Positions 1-6,424 of a DNA stretch of 8,285 nucleotides are shown one piece after another. This DNA is from Anaerolineales bacterium (GTDB lineage Bacteria > Chloroflexota > Anaerolineae > Anaerolineales > UBA4823), in contig JAOAHK010000089.1 in NCBI GenBank assembly GCA_026415275.1, positions 1 through 8,285 of the forward strand, written 5' to 3'. The notes beneath the pieces are model-generated. The model did no database searches. It worked only from the letters and a program-made list of their open reading frames with translations, and was not told where the DNA came from. Both the position numbers and the translations under genes were made by a program. Positions within the stretch are counted from its first letter, which is position 1. Each line of letters begins with the position of its first letter.

Positions 1-19
1 AGATGTGTATAAGAGACAG
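1..19. other. Tn5/Nextera mosaic-end adapter remnant (artefact)
   Basis: The first 19 bases read AGATGTGTATAAGAGACAG, which is exactly the hyperactive Tn5 mosaic end used in tagmentation libraries. The hybrid mosaic end is an engineered sequence, distinct from the natural IS50 outer and inner ends. It interrupts the coding sequence of a dehydrogenase gene at the very end of the window. The plain reading is untrimmed adapter at a contig terminus, not a biological element. Confidence 0.96.
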
Positions 20-342
20 GCGATGCTGCGCGCCGCTTGAGCGACATGGCGTAAGTCGGCTTCGCCGTCCACTCCAGAGGGAGTGCCAACGGCGATAAAG
101 ACAAACTCGGTGCCGTTCAACGCCTCTGAATACGAGGTGGTAAAGCTCAATCTTCCGGCTTTGACATTGCGCTCTACAAGCTCTTCCAAGCCTGGCTCAT
201 AGATGGGCATAATGCCTTTTTTCAAGCCCTCAATTTTTTCCTCGTTTATATCGAGAGCAATGACACGATTTCCCAAATCGGCAAAACATGCTGCGGTGAC
301 CAAACCAACATAACCAACCCCGATGACACAAATTTGTTTCAT
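20..342 (-). CDS. ugd: UDP-glucose 6-dehydrogenase, N-terminal part (gene runs into contig end)
   Basis: About 107 codons are present from an ATG at 342. The enzyme family oxidises UDP-glucose to UDP-glucuronate with two NAD+, in the cytoplasm, supplying uronic acid for surface polysaccharides. The translation begins [15 protein letters not shown], with the Rossmann GxGYVGL motif at residues 8-14. An acidic residue (D31) follows the second strand, where NAD is bound. YEPGLEEL lies at residues 48-55 and [13 protein letters not shown] at 85-97. All of these are characteristic of the UDP-glucose/GDP-mannose dehydrogenase family. The sister UDP-N-acetyl-mannosaminuronate dehydrogenases are less likely because the GTPS-DGEADL pattern is Ugd-like. 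A GAGGAG ribosome site at 350-355, seven bases upstream, supports the start. The catalytic cysteine domain is missing because the sequence ends in adapter. It shares its strand with the rhamnose genes but is separated from them by 348 bases, so it may have its own promoter. Confidence 0.93.
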
Positions 343-690
343 TCTCGATCTCCTCGATGTTCGTGTTATGGCTCTTATCTTATCATATTTTACCTCTCAG
401 CTTATGGAGAAGGAACGTAACTGAGACGATTTGCTATTTGATGCGGGTTCAGGCAGGATTAGGGTTTGATCAATTTCCTGCTACCGTTTTTGAGTCAGCG
501 GTTCAATTCACTACACATCGGTATCGTGGATAGGACGAGATTCTGCCCAATAATCCACCCCGAAAGTACCCTTGGGTAAGATGTGAAGAAGCGAAACCAG
601 CCTCAGAGAGGATATCAAGATGCGCTCTGGCATAGGGAAAAATTTTTTAGGGTTAGATAACGTCGAGCAGGATTATCCGCTTGTCCAATC
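343..690. other. Intergenic region between rmlD and ugd, no supported gene
   Basis: I can support no gene in these 348 bases. On the minus strand, just upstream of ugd, an AT-rich stretch at about 377-396 contains TATGAT. It could be a -10 box, but no good -35 box lies at the right distance. There is no convincing terminator hairpin after the rmlD stop. An A/T tract (five A then six T) lies near 640-650. A stop-bounded minus-strand stretch at about 518-649 encodes a peptide containing PYARAHLDILSEAGF without a start codon. It could be the decayed tail of a former gene, but this is weak. Confidence 0.5.
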
Positions 691-1572
691 TTAGAGTTTA
701 TCAAGAGCCAACTGCAAGGCTTCTTTCCAAGGGGGCAATTGCAGATCAAAAGTAGAAACAAAACGCTCACAATTCAACGCCGAGAATAAAGGCCTTTGAG
801 CGGGGGTTGGGAATTCTTCGGATTTAGCCGGCAGAATTTGGCGGGTCAAGCGAGTCTGCGGCTCAGGGTCGAGCTCTAAAATTGTCTTTGCCCATTCGTA
901 ACGGCTGCAATAGCCGTCCCCAGCCAGATGGTAGAGTCCCCTGCGCTTGACAAGCTCGGCGAGGGAATACCGAGCAAGGAGAAGCGCTGTGATTTCCGCC
1001 AGCATTCTCGCCCAAGTGGGGTTGCTGATTTGATCACCCACCACCCGCAGCGTTTCCTGTTGGCGCGACCATTGGAGAACCTTCTTTGCAAAACTATCAC
1101 CGCGCAGGCTATACACCCACGCTGTGCGGAAGATCAGGTAGCCTCCACCTACCTCTTGGATTGCCTGCTCGCCCATCCATTTGCTGCGTCCATATTGGTT
1201 GAGCGGATTGGGCTGGTCATCTTCGGTGTATGAGCTGCCTTTCGTGCCGTCAAAGACATAGTCGGTGGAATAATGGAGCAAAAGGGCTTTCAAGGAGGCG
1301 CATTCTTCAGCCATCACGCGCGGAGCTTCAGCATTGATCTTCAACGCTAAGTCGCCTTCGCTCTCGGCGCGGTCTACGGCGGTGTAGGCGGCGGCATTAA
1401 TGAGAACATTCGGTTTAACCTCTCGGATTAGCGGTCGTATCGACTCAGGCACTCTGAGGTCAATTTTGGGAGTATCGAAGGCCCACACCTGCCCCAACGG
1501 CTGCAAGCAGCGCTGCAACTCCCAACCGAGCTGTCCATTTTTGCCCAGTAAGAGAATTTTCATACCCAGCAC
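691..1572 (-). CDS. rmlD: dTDP-4-dehydrorhamnose reductase
   Basis: This is the last step of dTDP-L-rhamnose synthesis: NAD(P)H-dependent reduction of dTDP-4-dehydro-L-rhamnose. The 293-residue product matches the usual length of this short-chain dehydrogenase family. Seen in order are the nucleotide-binding GKNGQLG (residues 10-16), INAAAYTAVDRAE (about 58-70), STDYVFDG (102-109), and the catalytic Tyr/Lys pair in YGRSK (127-131, followed by WMGE). RTAWVYS follows. Two starts are possible. ATG at 1563 gives the family-typical MKILLLGKNGQ. GTG at 1572 gives three extra residues, and it sits six bases from a GAGGA ribosome site that is fifteen bases from the ATG. I prefer GTG because of that spacing. 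It follows rmlA on the same strand after about 93 bases, and completes the pathway encoded by rmlC, rmlB and rmlA. Confidence 0.95.
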   Translation of the reverse strand: MLGMKILLLGKNGQLGWELQRCLQPLGQVWAFDTPKIDLRVPESIRPLIREVKPNVLINAAAYTAVDRAESEGDLALKINAEAPRVMAEECASLKALLLHYSTDYVFDGTKGSSYTEDDQPNPLNQYGRSKWMGEQAIQEVGGGYLIFRTAWVYSLRGDSFAKKVLQWSRQQETLRVVGDQISNPTWARMLAEITALLLARYSLAELVKRRGLYHLAGDGYCSRYEWAKTILELDPEPQTRLTRQILPAKSEEFPTPAQRPLFSALNCERFVSTFDLQLPPWKEALQLALDKL

Positions 1573-1578
1573 AACTCA

Positions 1579-1583
1579 TCCTC
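1579..1583 (-). promoter_or_regulatory. Shine-Dalgarno site that favours the GTG start of rmlD
   Basis: On the minus strand this reads GAGGA. It lies six bases from the GTG at 1572 but fifteen bases from the ATG at 1563, so it argues for the upstream GTG start. The alternative is a weak GGGT directly against the ATG, which is too close to act normally. Confidence 0.5.
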
Positions 1584-1665
1584 ATTCATGCCAAAACCAA
1601 GCGCAGTCTCAATCTAATTTGCCCAAGAGATTCCTAAATTTTTCATCCAGATTAGACCTTTCTTA

Positions 1666-2534
1666 CTACGCTTCGTTGGCTAATCGCTCCAGATACTCGC
1701 CATAGCTGTTGTTGATCTTCTTCGCCAAGGCAAGCAATTGAACTTTGTCGATATACCCCATGCGGTAAGCAATCTCCTCCGGGCAGGAGATCATCATCCC
1801 TTGGCGTTCTTCAATCGTCTGAACAAAATTGGCTGCCTGCAAGAGACAGACTCGTGGGTGCCGGCGTCTAGCCATGCCACCCCACGCCCTAGGATTTCAA
1901 CGCGCAGTTGCCCCTTTTCCAAATACAGGCGATTGAGATCGGTTATTTCCAACTCCCCGCGTGGCGAGGGTTTGAGGGATTTTGCCAATGCGTACACTTG
2001 CTGATCGTAAAAATACATGCCAGGCACAGCATAGGGAGAACGTGGATGGTTTGGCTTTTCTTCAATGCTCAACGCCCGTCCGTTTTCGTCAAACTCAACT
2101 ACGCCGTAACGCTGCGGGTCGCGCACAGCATAGGCGAAAACCAAAGCCCCCTCGGTTAGCGTAGCAGCCTGGCGGAGTTGCTTGGGCAGACCATGGCCGA
2201 AAAAGATGTTATCGCCCAAGATCATGCACACCGGCGAACCAAGGTAAAAATCTGGCTTGAGCAAAAAAGCCTCCGCCAATCCACCCGGGTGGAGTTGTTC
2301 CACATATTCAAAGCGCAAGCCCCACTGCGCGCCGCTGCCTAATAAGTTCTCAAACAAGGGCAGGGCTTCGGGAGTGCTGATCACCAAAATTTCACGAATT
2401 CCGGCTAGCATCAGCATAGAGAGTGGGTAGTAAATCATCGGTTTGTTGTAAACTGGCAAGAGTTGTTTGGAAATACTGACGGTCAGCGGAAATAGTCGGG
2501 TGCCTTTGCCCCCCGCTAGGATGATTCCTTTCAT
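1666..2534 (-). CDS. rmlA: Glucose-1-phosphate thymidylyltransferase, frameshifted near the 3' end
   Basis: RmlA joins dTTP and glucose-1-phosphate to give dTDP-glucose, the committed step of the rhamnose pathway. The ATG at 2534 gives [18 protein letters not shown], with the nucleotide-binding LAGGKGTRL at residues 6-14. [17 protein letters not shown] follows at about 23-39, LGDN at 106-109, [13 protein letters not shown] at about 197-209, and [12 protein letters not shown] up to residue 229. From there the open frame gives an unrelated 17-residue tail ending at 1794. The true family C-terminus continues in another frame, from [16 protein letters not shown] to a TAG at 1666. Removing two bases near 1847-1849 restores a 288-residue protein, close to the family norm of about 290. 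As written the product is 246 residues. The start overlaps the rmlB stop as ATGA, and GAGGAG at 2542-2547 is seven bases upstream. I think the shift is an assembly error, but a genuine mutation cannot be excluded. Confidence 0.93.
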
Positions 2535-3613
2535 GGTCTTTCTCCTCGTTGAGCGTAATTTTGTTGCATCCACGCCTTGAAATCCCCACGTTGGCGAATA
2601 GCTTCAACCCACTCTTCGTTTTCCAGATACCATTGCACGGTCGCTAATAATCCTTCTGCCAATGTATGTTTGGGCTTCCAGCCCAATTGAGTAGAAATTT
2701 TTGTGATATCCATTGCGTATCTGCGGTCATGCCCCGGCCGATCCGCTACAAAGCGGATTAAGCGTCGATGTGGCTTGTGTGGGGAATTTGGAACAACTTC
2801 ATCGAGAATATCGCACAGGCTTTCGACGATTTCCAAGTTGGTGGGTTGATTGCCGCCGCCGATATTATAACTTTCCCCAAGCGGCGCTTGGCGCAGGACT
2901 AGCAAAATGGCTTCGCAGTGGTCCTCAACATATAACCAATCCCGCACCTGTTTGCCATCGCCGTAAACTGGAAGAAATTTTCCCTCTAAAGCATTGAGGA
3001 TCATAAGCGGAATTAACTTTTCGGGGAATTGATACGGGCCATAATTATTGCTGCAATTGGTCAAGGTGTAGGGCAAGCCGTAGGTGTGCCCATACGCGCG
3101 GACAAGATGGTCGCTGGCTGCTTTCGAGGCGGCGTAAGGAGAGTTAGGCGCGTAGGGGGTATCCTCACGAAAAGGCGGGTCGTCGGGATGTAACGAACCA
3201 AACACTTCATCGGTGGAAATGTGATGAAAGCGCACCTCGGAACTCGGCGGAGAACGGTCTAACCATGCCCGTTTCGCTGCCTCCAAGAGGGAAAACGTGC
3301 CAAAAACGTTGGTCTGGATAAAGGCGTCGGGTTCGAAGATCGAGCGATCGACATGCGATTCGGCGGCAAAATGAACCACCAGATCAATCTCGTAATCCCG
3401 AAAGACCCTCTCAACCAAAGCTTGGTCGCAGATATTTCCATGAAGAAAAGTGTGGCGATTGGGGTCAGGCAAGTCCCTTAGGTTTTCTAGACTGCCCGCG
3501 TAGGTCAAAGCATCCAAATTATAGACATGCACGTTGGGTTCGTGGGTCAAAAGATAGCGCACGAAGTTGCTGCCAATAAAACCTGCTCCACCGGTGACCA
3601 AGACATTTTTCAT
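2531..3613 (-). CDS. rmlB: dTDP-glucose 4,6-dehydratase
   Basis: The enzyme converts dTDP-glucose to dTDP-4-keto-6-deoxyglucose with bound NAD+, the second step of the rhamnose pathway. The 360-residue product is of family length. Visible motifs are the Rossmann [11 protein letters not shown] (residues 7-17), [11 protein letters not shown] (about 81-91), STDEVFGS (133-140) with the catalytic Asp-Glu pair at 135-136, YAASK (160-164) with the catalytic Tyr and Lys, then [16 protein letters not shown] and [12 protein letters not shown]. The ATG at 3613 is chosen over an in-frame TTG three bases upstream: AAGGAG at 3619-3624 is five bases from the ATG but only two from the TTG. The gene starts 12 bases after the rmlC stop, and its own stop overlaps the rmlA start by four bases, which suggests translational coupling. 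Confidence 0.97.
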   Translation of the reverse strand: MKNVLVTGGAGFIGSNFVRYLLTHEPNVHVYNLDALTYAGSLENLRDLPDPNRHTFLHGNICDQALVERVFRDYEIDLVVHFAAESHVDRSIFEPDAFIQTNVFGTFSLLEAAKRAWLDRSPPSSEVRFHHISTDEVFGSLHPDDPPFREDTPYAPNSPYAASKAASDHLVRAYGHTYGLPYTLTNCSNNYGPYQFPEKLIPLMILNALEGKFLPVYGDGKQVRDWLYVEDHCEAILLVLRQAPLGESYNIGGGNQPTNLEIVESLCDILDEVVPNSPHKPHRRLIRFVADRPGHDRRYAMDITKISTQLGWKPKHTLAEGLLATVQWYLENEEWVEAIRQRGDFKAWMQQNYAQRGERP

Positions 3614-3625
3614 CAAAACTCCTTC

Positions 3626-4180
3626 TCATTCTTCTTCATATACTTCTGCTTCAGCAAGTGTCTTTCCGGCTGCATCCTTTGCGGAAAGCAGTGGGCTTTC
3701 TCCATTTCGAATCGGCCAAGCAATACCCAAGCTCGGATCGTCCCAACGCAAGGTGCGATCCCATTCAGGGGCATAGTAAGCAGTGACTTTATACAACACC
3801 TCTGCCCACTCACTGAGCACATAAAACCCATGCGCAAAACCGGGCGGAATCCAGAGCTGGTGATGATTCTCGCCGGAAAGGATCACGCCGACCCACTTGC
3901 CAAATGTGGGCGAAGAGCGGCGCAGATCGACCGCAACATCGAATATTTTTCCCACGATCACTTGAACCAGCTTGCCCTGCGGCTGGCGGATTTGGTAGTG
4001 CAGTCCACGCAGGGTGCCCTGCCGCGAACGGGAATAATTGTCCTGCACAAAGCGCTGCTCTAGCCCAATTTCTTTATATTTCTGATCGTGATAGAGCTCA
4101 AAGAAAAAGCCGCGCTCATCGTGGTAAAGTTGCGGTTTGATCAACAAAACATCGTGTAGAGCAGTCGTGGTGAACTTCAT
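3626..4180 (-). CDS. rmlC: dTDP-4-dehydrorhamnose 3,5-epimerase
   Basis: RmlC epimerises dTDP-4-keto-6-deoxyglucose at C3 and C5, the third step to dTDP-L-rhamnose. From the ATG at 4180 the protein is 184 residues, the usual size for this cupin-fold dimer. HDERGFFFELY lies at residues 20-30, and QDNYSRSRQGTLRGLHYQ at about 46-63 with the catalytic base H61. WIPPGFAHGFYVLSE lies at about 110-124, followed by the proposed acid Y130 in LYKVTAYY and WDDPSLGIAWP at 146-156. The conserved Asp is D169 in SAKD. The open frame extends 49 codons upstream, but that part is the out-of-frame 3' end of the glycosyltransferase gene. The GAGGA at 4187-4191, six bases away, and the ATGA overlap with the upstream stop fix the start. 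The very acidic C-terminus (EAEVYEEE) extends beyond the core motifs. Confidence 0.97.
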   Translation of the reverse strand: MKFTTTALHDVLLIKPQLYHDERGFFFELYHDQKYKEIGLEQRFVQDNYSRSRQGTLRGLHYQIRQPQGKLVQVIVGKIFDVAVDLRRSSPTFGKWVGVILSGENHHQLWIPPGFAHGFYVLSEWAEVLYKVTAYYAPEWDRTLRWDDPSLGIAWPIRNGESPLLSAKDAAGKTLAEAEVYEEE

Positions 4181-5031
4181 GGAATTTCCTCTAGAGAGAG
4201 ATTGATCAAGCGGCGTCGCTTCCATTGTAAATAAGGGGCAGCGAGCTTGCGCAGCCAGCTTTTCCAGACGATGATTGCAAATGGGCTGCCGCCATCGCGA
4301 TAATGGACGCGGAGCATCTCGGGCCAACAGCGATCATCGGCTGCAATGGTCTTTGCCAAGCCATGCAGGCGAAAGTTTGCCCATAGGCGCGGCAGGTAAA
4401 CAATTTTGGAAAGCCGAGCGATACGCACCCACAAATCGTAATCCATCGCAAAATAAAATGAGGGATCCAATGGGCCGACTTGTCGCCACAGTTCGGCACG
4501 AAAGAAGGCGGCTTGTTGTGGAATATGAACGTATCCGCGACGCAAACGCCGATAATCGGTCTGGCGGGCGGGAAACTTGCCCAGCACTCGGCCTTGTTCA
4601 TCGATGAAGTTTGCATTGCCGTACACCAAGCCAATTTCAGGATGCCTTTGAAGGAATTCTACCGCCTCCGAAACGGCGTGAGGGAGGTAAGTGTCATCAG
4701 AATTAAGCCAGGCAAAGATTTCGCCTTTGGCATGGGCAAAGCCTTTGTTGATCGCATCGGTTTGCCCGCGATCGGGTTCAGAAATCCACCAAGCCAAGCG
4801 ATCGGCATAACGGTGGATGATATCAAGGCTGCCATCGGTTGAGCCACCATCCACGATCAAATACTCCAAATTGGGGTAATCTTGACCTAAAACAGAGAGG
4901 ATGGTTTCCTCTAAAAATTGGGCTTGATTGAAAGAAGGTGTAACGATTGAAACAAGGGGAAGCCTCATCTCCCTAGAAGGATTCGAAGTCTGCAAGAGAT
5001 TGTTGTTTTGCATCTCCAATGATTTTACCAT
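4177..5031 (-). CDS. Family 2 glycosyltransferase (GT-A fold)
   Basis: A 284-residue single-domain glycosyltransferase, probably cytoplasmic or peripheral to the membrane because no hydrophobic helix is evident. The GT-A signature starts with LVSIVTPSFNQAQFLEETI (about 26-44). It continues with LIVDGGSTDGSLDII (58-72), SEPDRGQTDAINKGF (84-98) and the metal- and nucleotide-binding SDD (111-113 in LNSDD). HIPQQAAFFR (169-178) and FAMDYDLWVRIA (194-205) follow, which is the usual acceptor-side arrangement in this GT2 group. The sugar cannot be read from sequence. Being joined by ATGA overlap to rmlC makes rhamnose a candidate donor, but that is inference. ATG codons at 5031, 5013 and 4968 are possible starts. 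The last two have a purine run touching the ATG with no spacer, while 5031 has GGGA about 10-11 bases upstream. The basic tail (WKRRRLINL) may help membrane association. Confidence 0.93.
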   Translation of the reverse strand: MVKSLEMQNNNLLQTSNPSREMRLPLVSIVTPSFNQAQFLEETILSVLGQDYPNLEYLIVDGGSTDGSLDIIHRYADRLAWWISEPDRGQTDAINKGFAHAKGEIFAWLNSDDTYLPHAVSEAVEFLQRHPEIGLVYGNANFIDEQGRVLGKFPARQTDYRRLRRGYVHIPQQAAFFRAELWRQVGPLDPSFYFAMDYDLWVRIARLSKIVYLPRLWANFRLHGLAKTIAADDRCWPEMLRVHYRDGGSPFAIIVWKSWLRKLAAPYLQWKRRRLINLSLEEIP

Positions 5032-5137
5032 TATGAGATACTTCCCTTATTACCAAGTCTGCTTGTCACTGTATCGAGCGGAGCTCGGCGCTACAACAAG
5101 GCTTGTACCGCCAAGCTTTTCACACATCTCACTGGCT
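5032..5137. other. Short gap between sulfotransferase and glycosyltransferase genes
   Basis: This is a 106-base non-coding gap between two genes on the same strand. I see no clear terminator hairpin followed by a T-run and no good promoter. The nearest match on the minus strand is TTGTTG, an 18-base spacer and GATACA, which is too weak to call. Read-through transcription from the sulfotransferase gene is possible. Confidence 0.4.
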
Positions 5138-6118
5138 TTAGGATGTAGGATAGATTCCCTCCCAACTTTCTGTTGGGTAATAAAGGGCAGCAACTTCAGC
5201 CGTTAGGGTTTTGACCTGCTCGATTTCTTCATCGCTCAACCGTTTACGCCAGTTCATCAGGTTTGAGCGGCTATCTAAGCGAACCGAATGGACCTTCTCT
5301 TTCTTGAGTTCCTTTGGATTCTCAGCATTGCTCGACTCCTCGATGTGCCGCTGTGCTTTTCCAGTGAAATCAAGGCTTAAGCCTTTGTACAGTTTTCGAA
5401 ATTCCCCTAATGGATCAAGCGATAAATCTTCATGGCGCACTAACCAAAGCGGATAGCCTTCTTCTTTTAGTCTCCAAACCGTCTGATACGCCATCGACCA
5501 TAGAACTGCAGCTTGTTGGAGAATGTCCTGCGGTTTTGCCAAGCAAGCACACATTTGCTCTCGATAAGGCTCAAGCCAATCGCGCATCAGGAGGGGTTGT
5601 ATCAACAAATCTTGCATATCAAAGGGCCAGTTCAACCGCTTGAGGCTGCTGGCAAAGGCAGCCGGATGGCGCACGGTGACCACCACCTGACAACCTAATC
5701 GCTCGATGAACCAGGGAATGGAGAATACGGCAAAAGGGTCTTTGAGCAAAGGACGACGATGAAAGACTTTGCCAAGCAGGAATGCGCTGCCATCCCGCGC
5801 CATTCGTCCCAAGTCGTGAAAGGAACGCAGCGAAAGAATTTCTTGTCCCCAACGATATTTGTAATTCAGCATTTCTCGGAAAGCCGGGAGATAATCGTCT
5901 TCGTTGTCTTTGCAAAGGTAAAAGTACCAATGAGGGATTTTGGCTGCAAAGACACCGCGCCGATGCCAGACGTTGAGCGGCTCACTGATGTAGGCAACTT
6001 CTCCAGAGGCAGCGAGCATCTTGCCCACCCAGGTTGTCCCACTGCGGTGAACGCCGGTCACCAGAATTGGTGTCTGTATTCTTGTCATCTGCTCAATTTT
6101 ATCCTGAATCGATTGCAC
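5138..6118 (-). CDS. PAPS-dependent sulfotransferase family protein
   Basis: The family moves a sulfuryl group from 3'-phosphoadenosine-5'-phosphosulfate to a hydroxyl or amine, often of a carbohydrate. The 326-residue product has the 5'-phosphosulfate-binding loop near the N-terminus (PILVTGVHRSGTTWVGKML, residues 17-35). It also has the 3'-phosphate-binding segment VVVTVRHPAAFASSLKRL (145-162), with R150 and S158 eight residues apart as in characterised sulfotransferases. WLVRHEDLSLDP (225-236) resembles the usual YEDL element. No signal peptide or membrane helix is seen, so it should act in the cytoplasm on a nucleotide sugar, lipid-linked intermediate or nascent glycan. The longest start is GTG at 6118, with GAGGA at 6129-6133 ten bases upstream. 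ATG at 6088 would remove ten residues, keep the P-loop, and lacks a good ribosome site. Heading a rhamnose and glycosyltransferase cluster suggests polysaccharide sulfation. The acceptor is unknown. Confidence 0.9.
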   Translation of the reverse strand: MQSIQDKIEQMTRIQTPILVTGVHRSGTTWVGKMLAASGEVAYISEPLNVWHRRGVFAAKIPHWYFYLCKDNEDDYLPAFREMLNYKYRWGQEILSLRSFHDLGRMARDGSAFLLGKVFHRRPLLKDPFAVFSIPWFIERLGCQVVVTVRHPAAFASSLKRLNWPFDMQDLLIQPLLMRDWLEPYREQMCACLAKPQDILQQAAVLWSMAYQTVWRLKEEGYPLWLVRHEDLSLDPLGEFRKLYKGLSLDFTGKAQRHIEESSNAENPKELKKEKVHSVRLDSRSNLMNWRKRLSDEEIEQVKTLTAEVAALYYPTESWEGIYPTS

Positions 6119-6424
6119 ACCTTAAAATTCCTCTGAGCTTTGATTGGAACTCGGGCTAGTGACATCAGAAATCTAATGATTTAGCTGACGCGAAAACACA
6201 ACCTTTGCGCTAGTTACCGAACTATTTCATGCGGAATAGCCCACTGATTCATTTCCCTGAGCAGAAGACATCTGAAAAGAGTTCCAACAAATTGTTCTAA
6301 ATTTCCATTCAGGAATCCAATTGGTGAAGAAAAAGACAATTGATGAGGAACTCATCCGCTTGAAACCTAGCAAGTATTAGATATTTATGATAAAGTAACT
6401 CCATAATTAAAAAAGGAGAAAATC
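6119..6424. other. Divergent intergenic region with candidate promoter for the lipoprotein gene
   Basis: This 306-base region separates the leftward polysaccharide genes from the rightward lipoprotein gene, so it should hold promoters in both directions. The lipoprotein-proximal 60 bases are AT-rich. I see no coding sequence. A 15-base dyad, GATGAG-GAA-CTCATC, lies at 6342-6356 just ahead of the candidate -35 box. Short palindromes of this size are expected by chance in 300 bases. I could not identify a convincing promoter facing the sulfotransferase gene. Confidence 0.55.
6360..6391 (+). promoter_or_regulatory. Possible sigma-70-like promoter for the lipoprotein/membrane-protein pair
   Basis: TTGAAA at 6360-6365 and TATGAT at 6386-6391 resemble -35 and -10 boxes, but their 20-base spacer is longer than the optimal 17. 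The start codon lies 34 bases downstream of the -10 box. AAGGAG at 6413-6418, six bases before the ATG, is a strong ribosome site. The promoter call is tentative; the ribosome site is clear. Confidence 0.3.

Noticed and set aside
1..19. A natural Tn5/IS50 transposon end
   Set aside because: The sequence is the engineered hybrid mosaic end and sits exactly at the contig terminus. No transposase or second end is present.
490..520. A tRNA T-arm-like string (GCGGTTCAATTC)
   Set aside because: The flanking five-base arms do not pair, and no acceptor, D or anticodon stem is found around it.
928..1233. Plus-strand open frame of 101 codons inside rmlD
   Set aside because: It is antisense to a clearly conserved reductase, shows no recognisable motif and is a shadow of the real frame. 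The same holds for the other long antisense frames within the rml, glycosyltransferase, sulfotransferase and Lon genes.
1835..1860. Programmed ribosomal frameshifting in rmlA
   Set aside because: There is no slippery heptamer, internal Shine-Dalgarno stimulator or obvious stimulatory structure, and RmlA is not known to be made this way. An assembly error or an ordinary mutation is simpler.
1666..1875. A separate small gene of 69 codons
   Set aside because: Its residues match the conserved C-terminus of RmlA ([23 protein letters not shown]), so it is the frameshifted end of rmlA, not an independent protein.
3527..4063. Plus-strand open frame of 178 codons across rmlB and rmlC
   Set aside because: It spans two well-supported genes on the other strand and its translation has no family features.
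4181..4327. A 49-residue N-terminal extension of RmlC
   Set aside because: The extension is an out-of-frame reading of the glycosyltransferase 3' end. The ribosome site and family length place the start at 4180.
6144..6287. Nine-base inverted repeat TTGGAACTC (6144-6152) and GAGTTCCAA (6279-6287)
   Set aside because: The arms are about 130 bases apart with no supporting structure. One such pair in a 300-base region is not far from chance.
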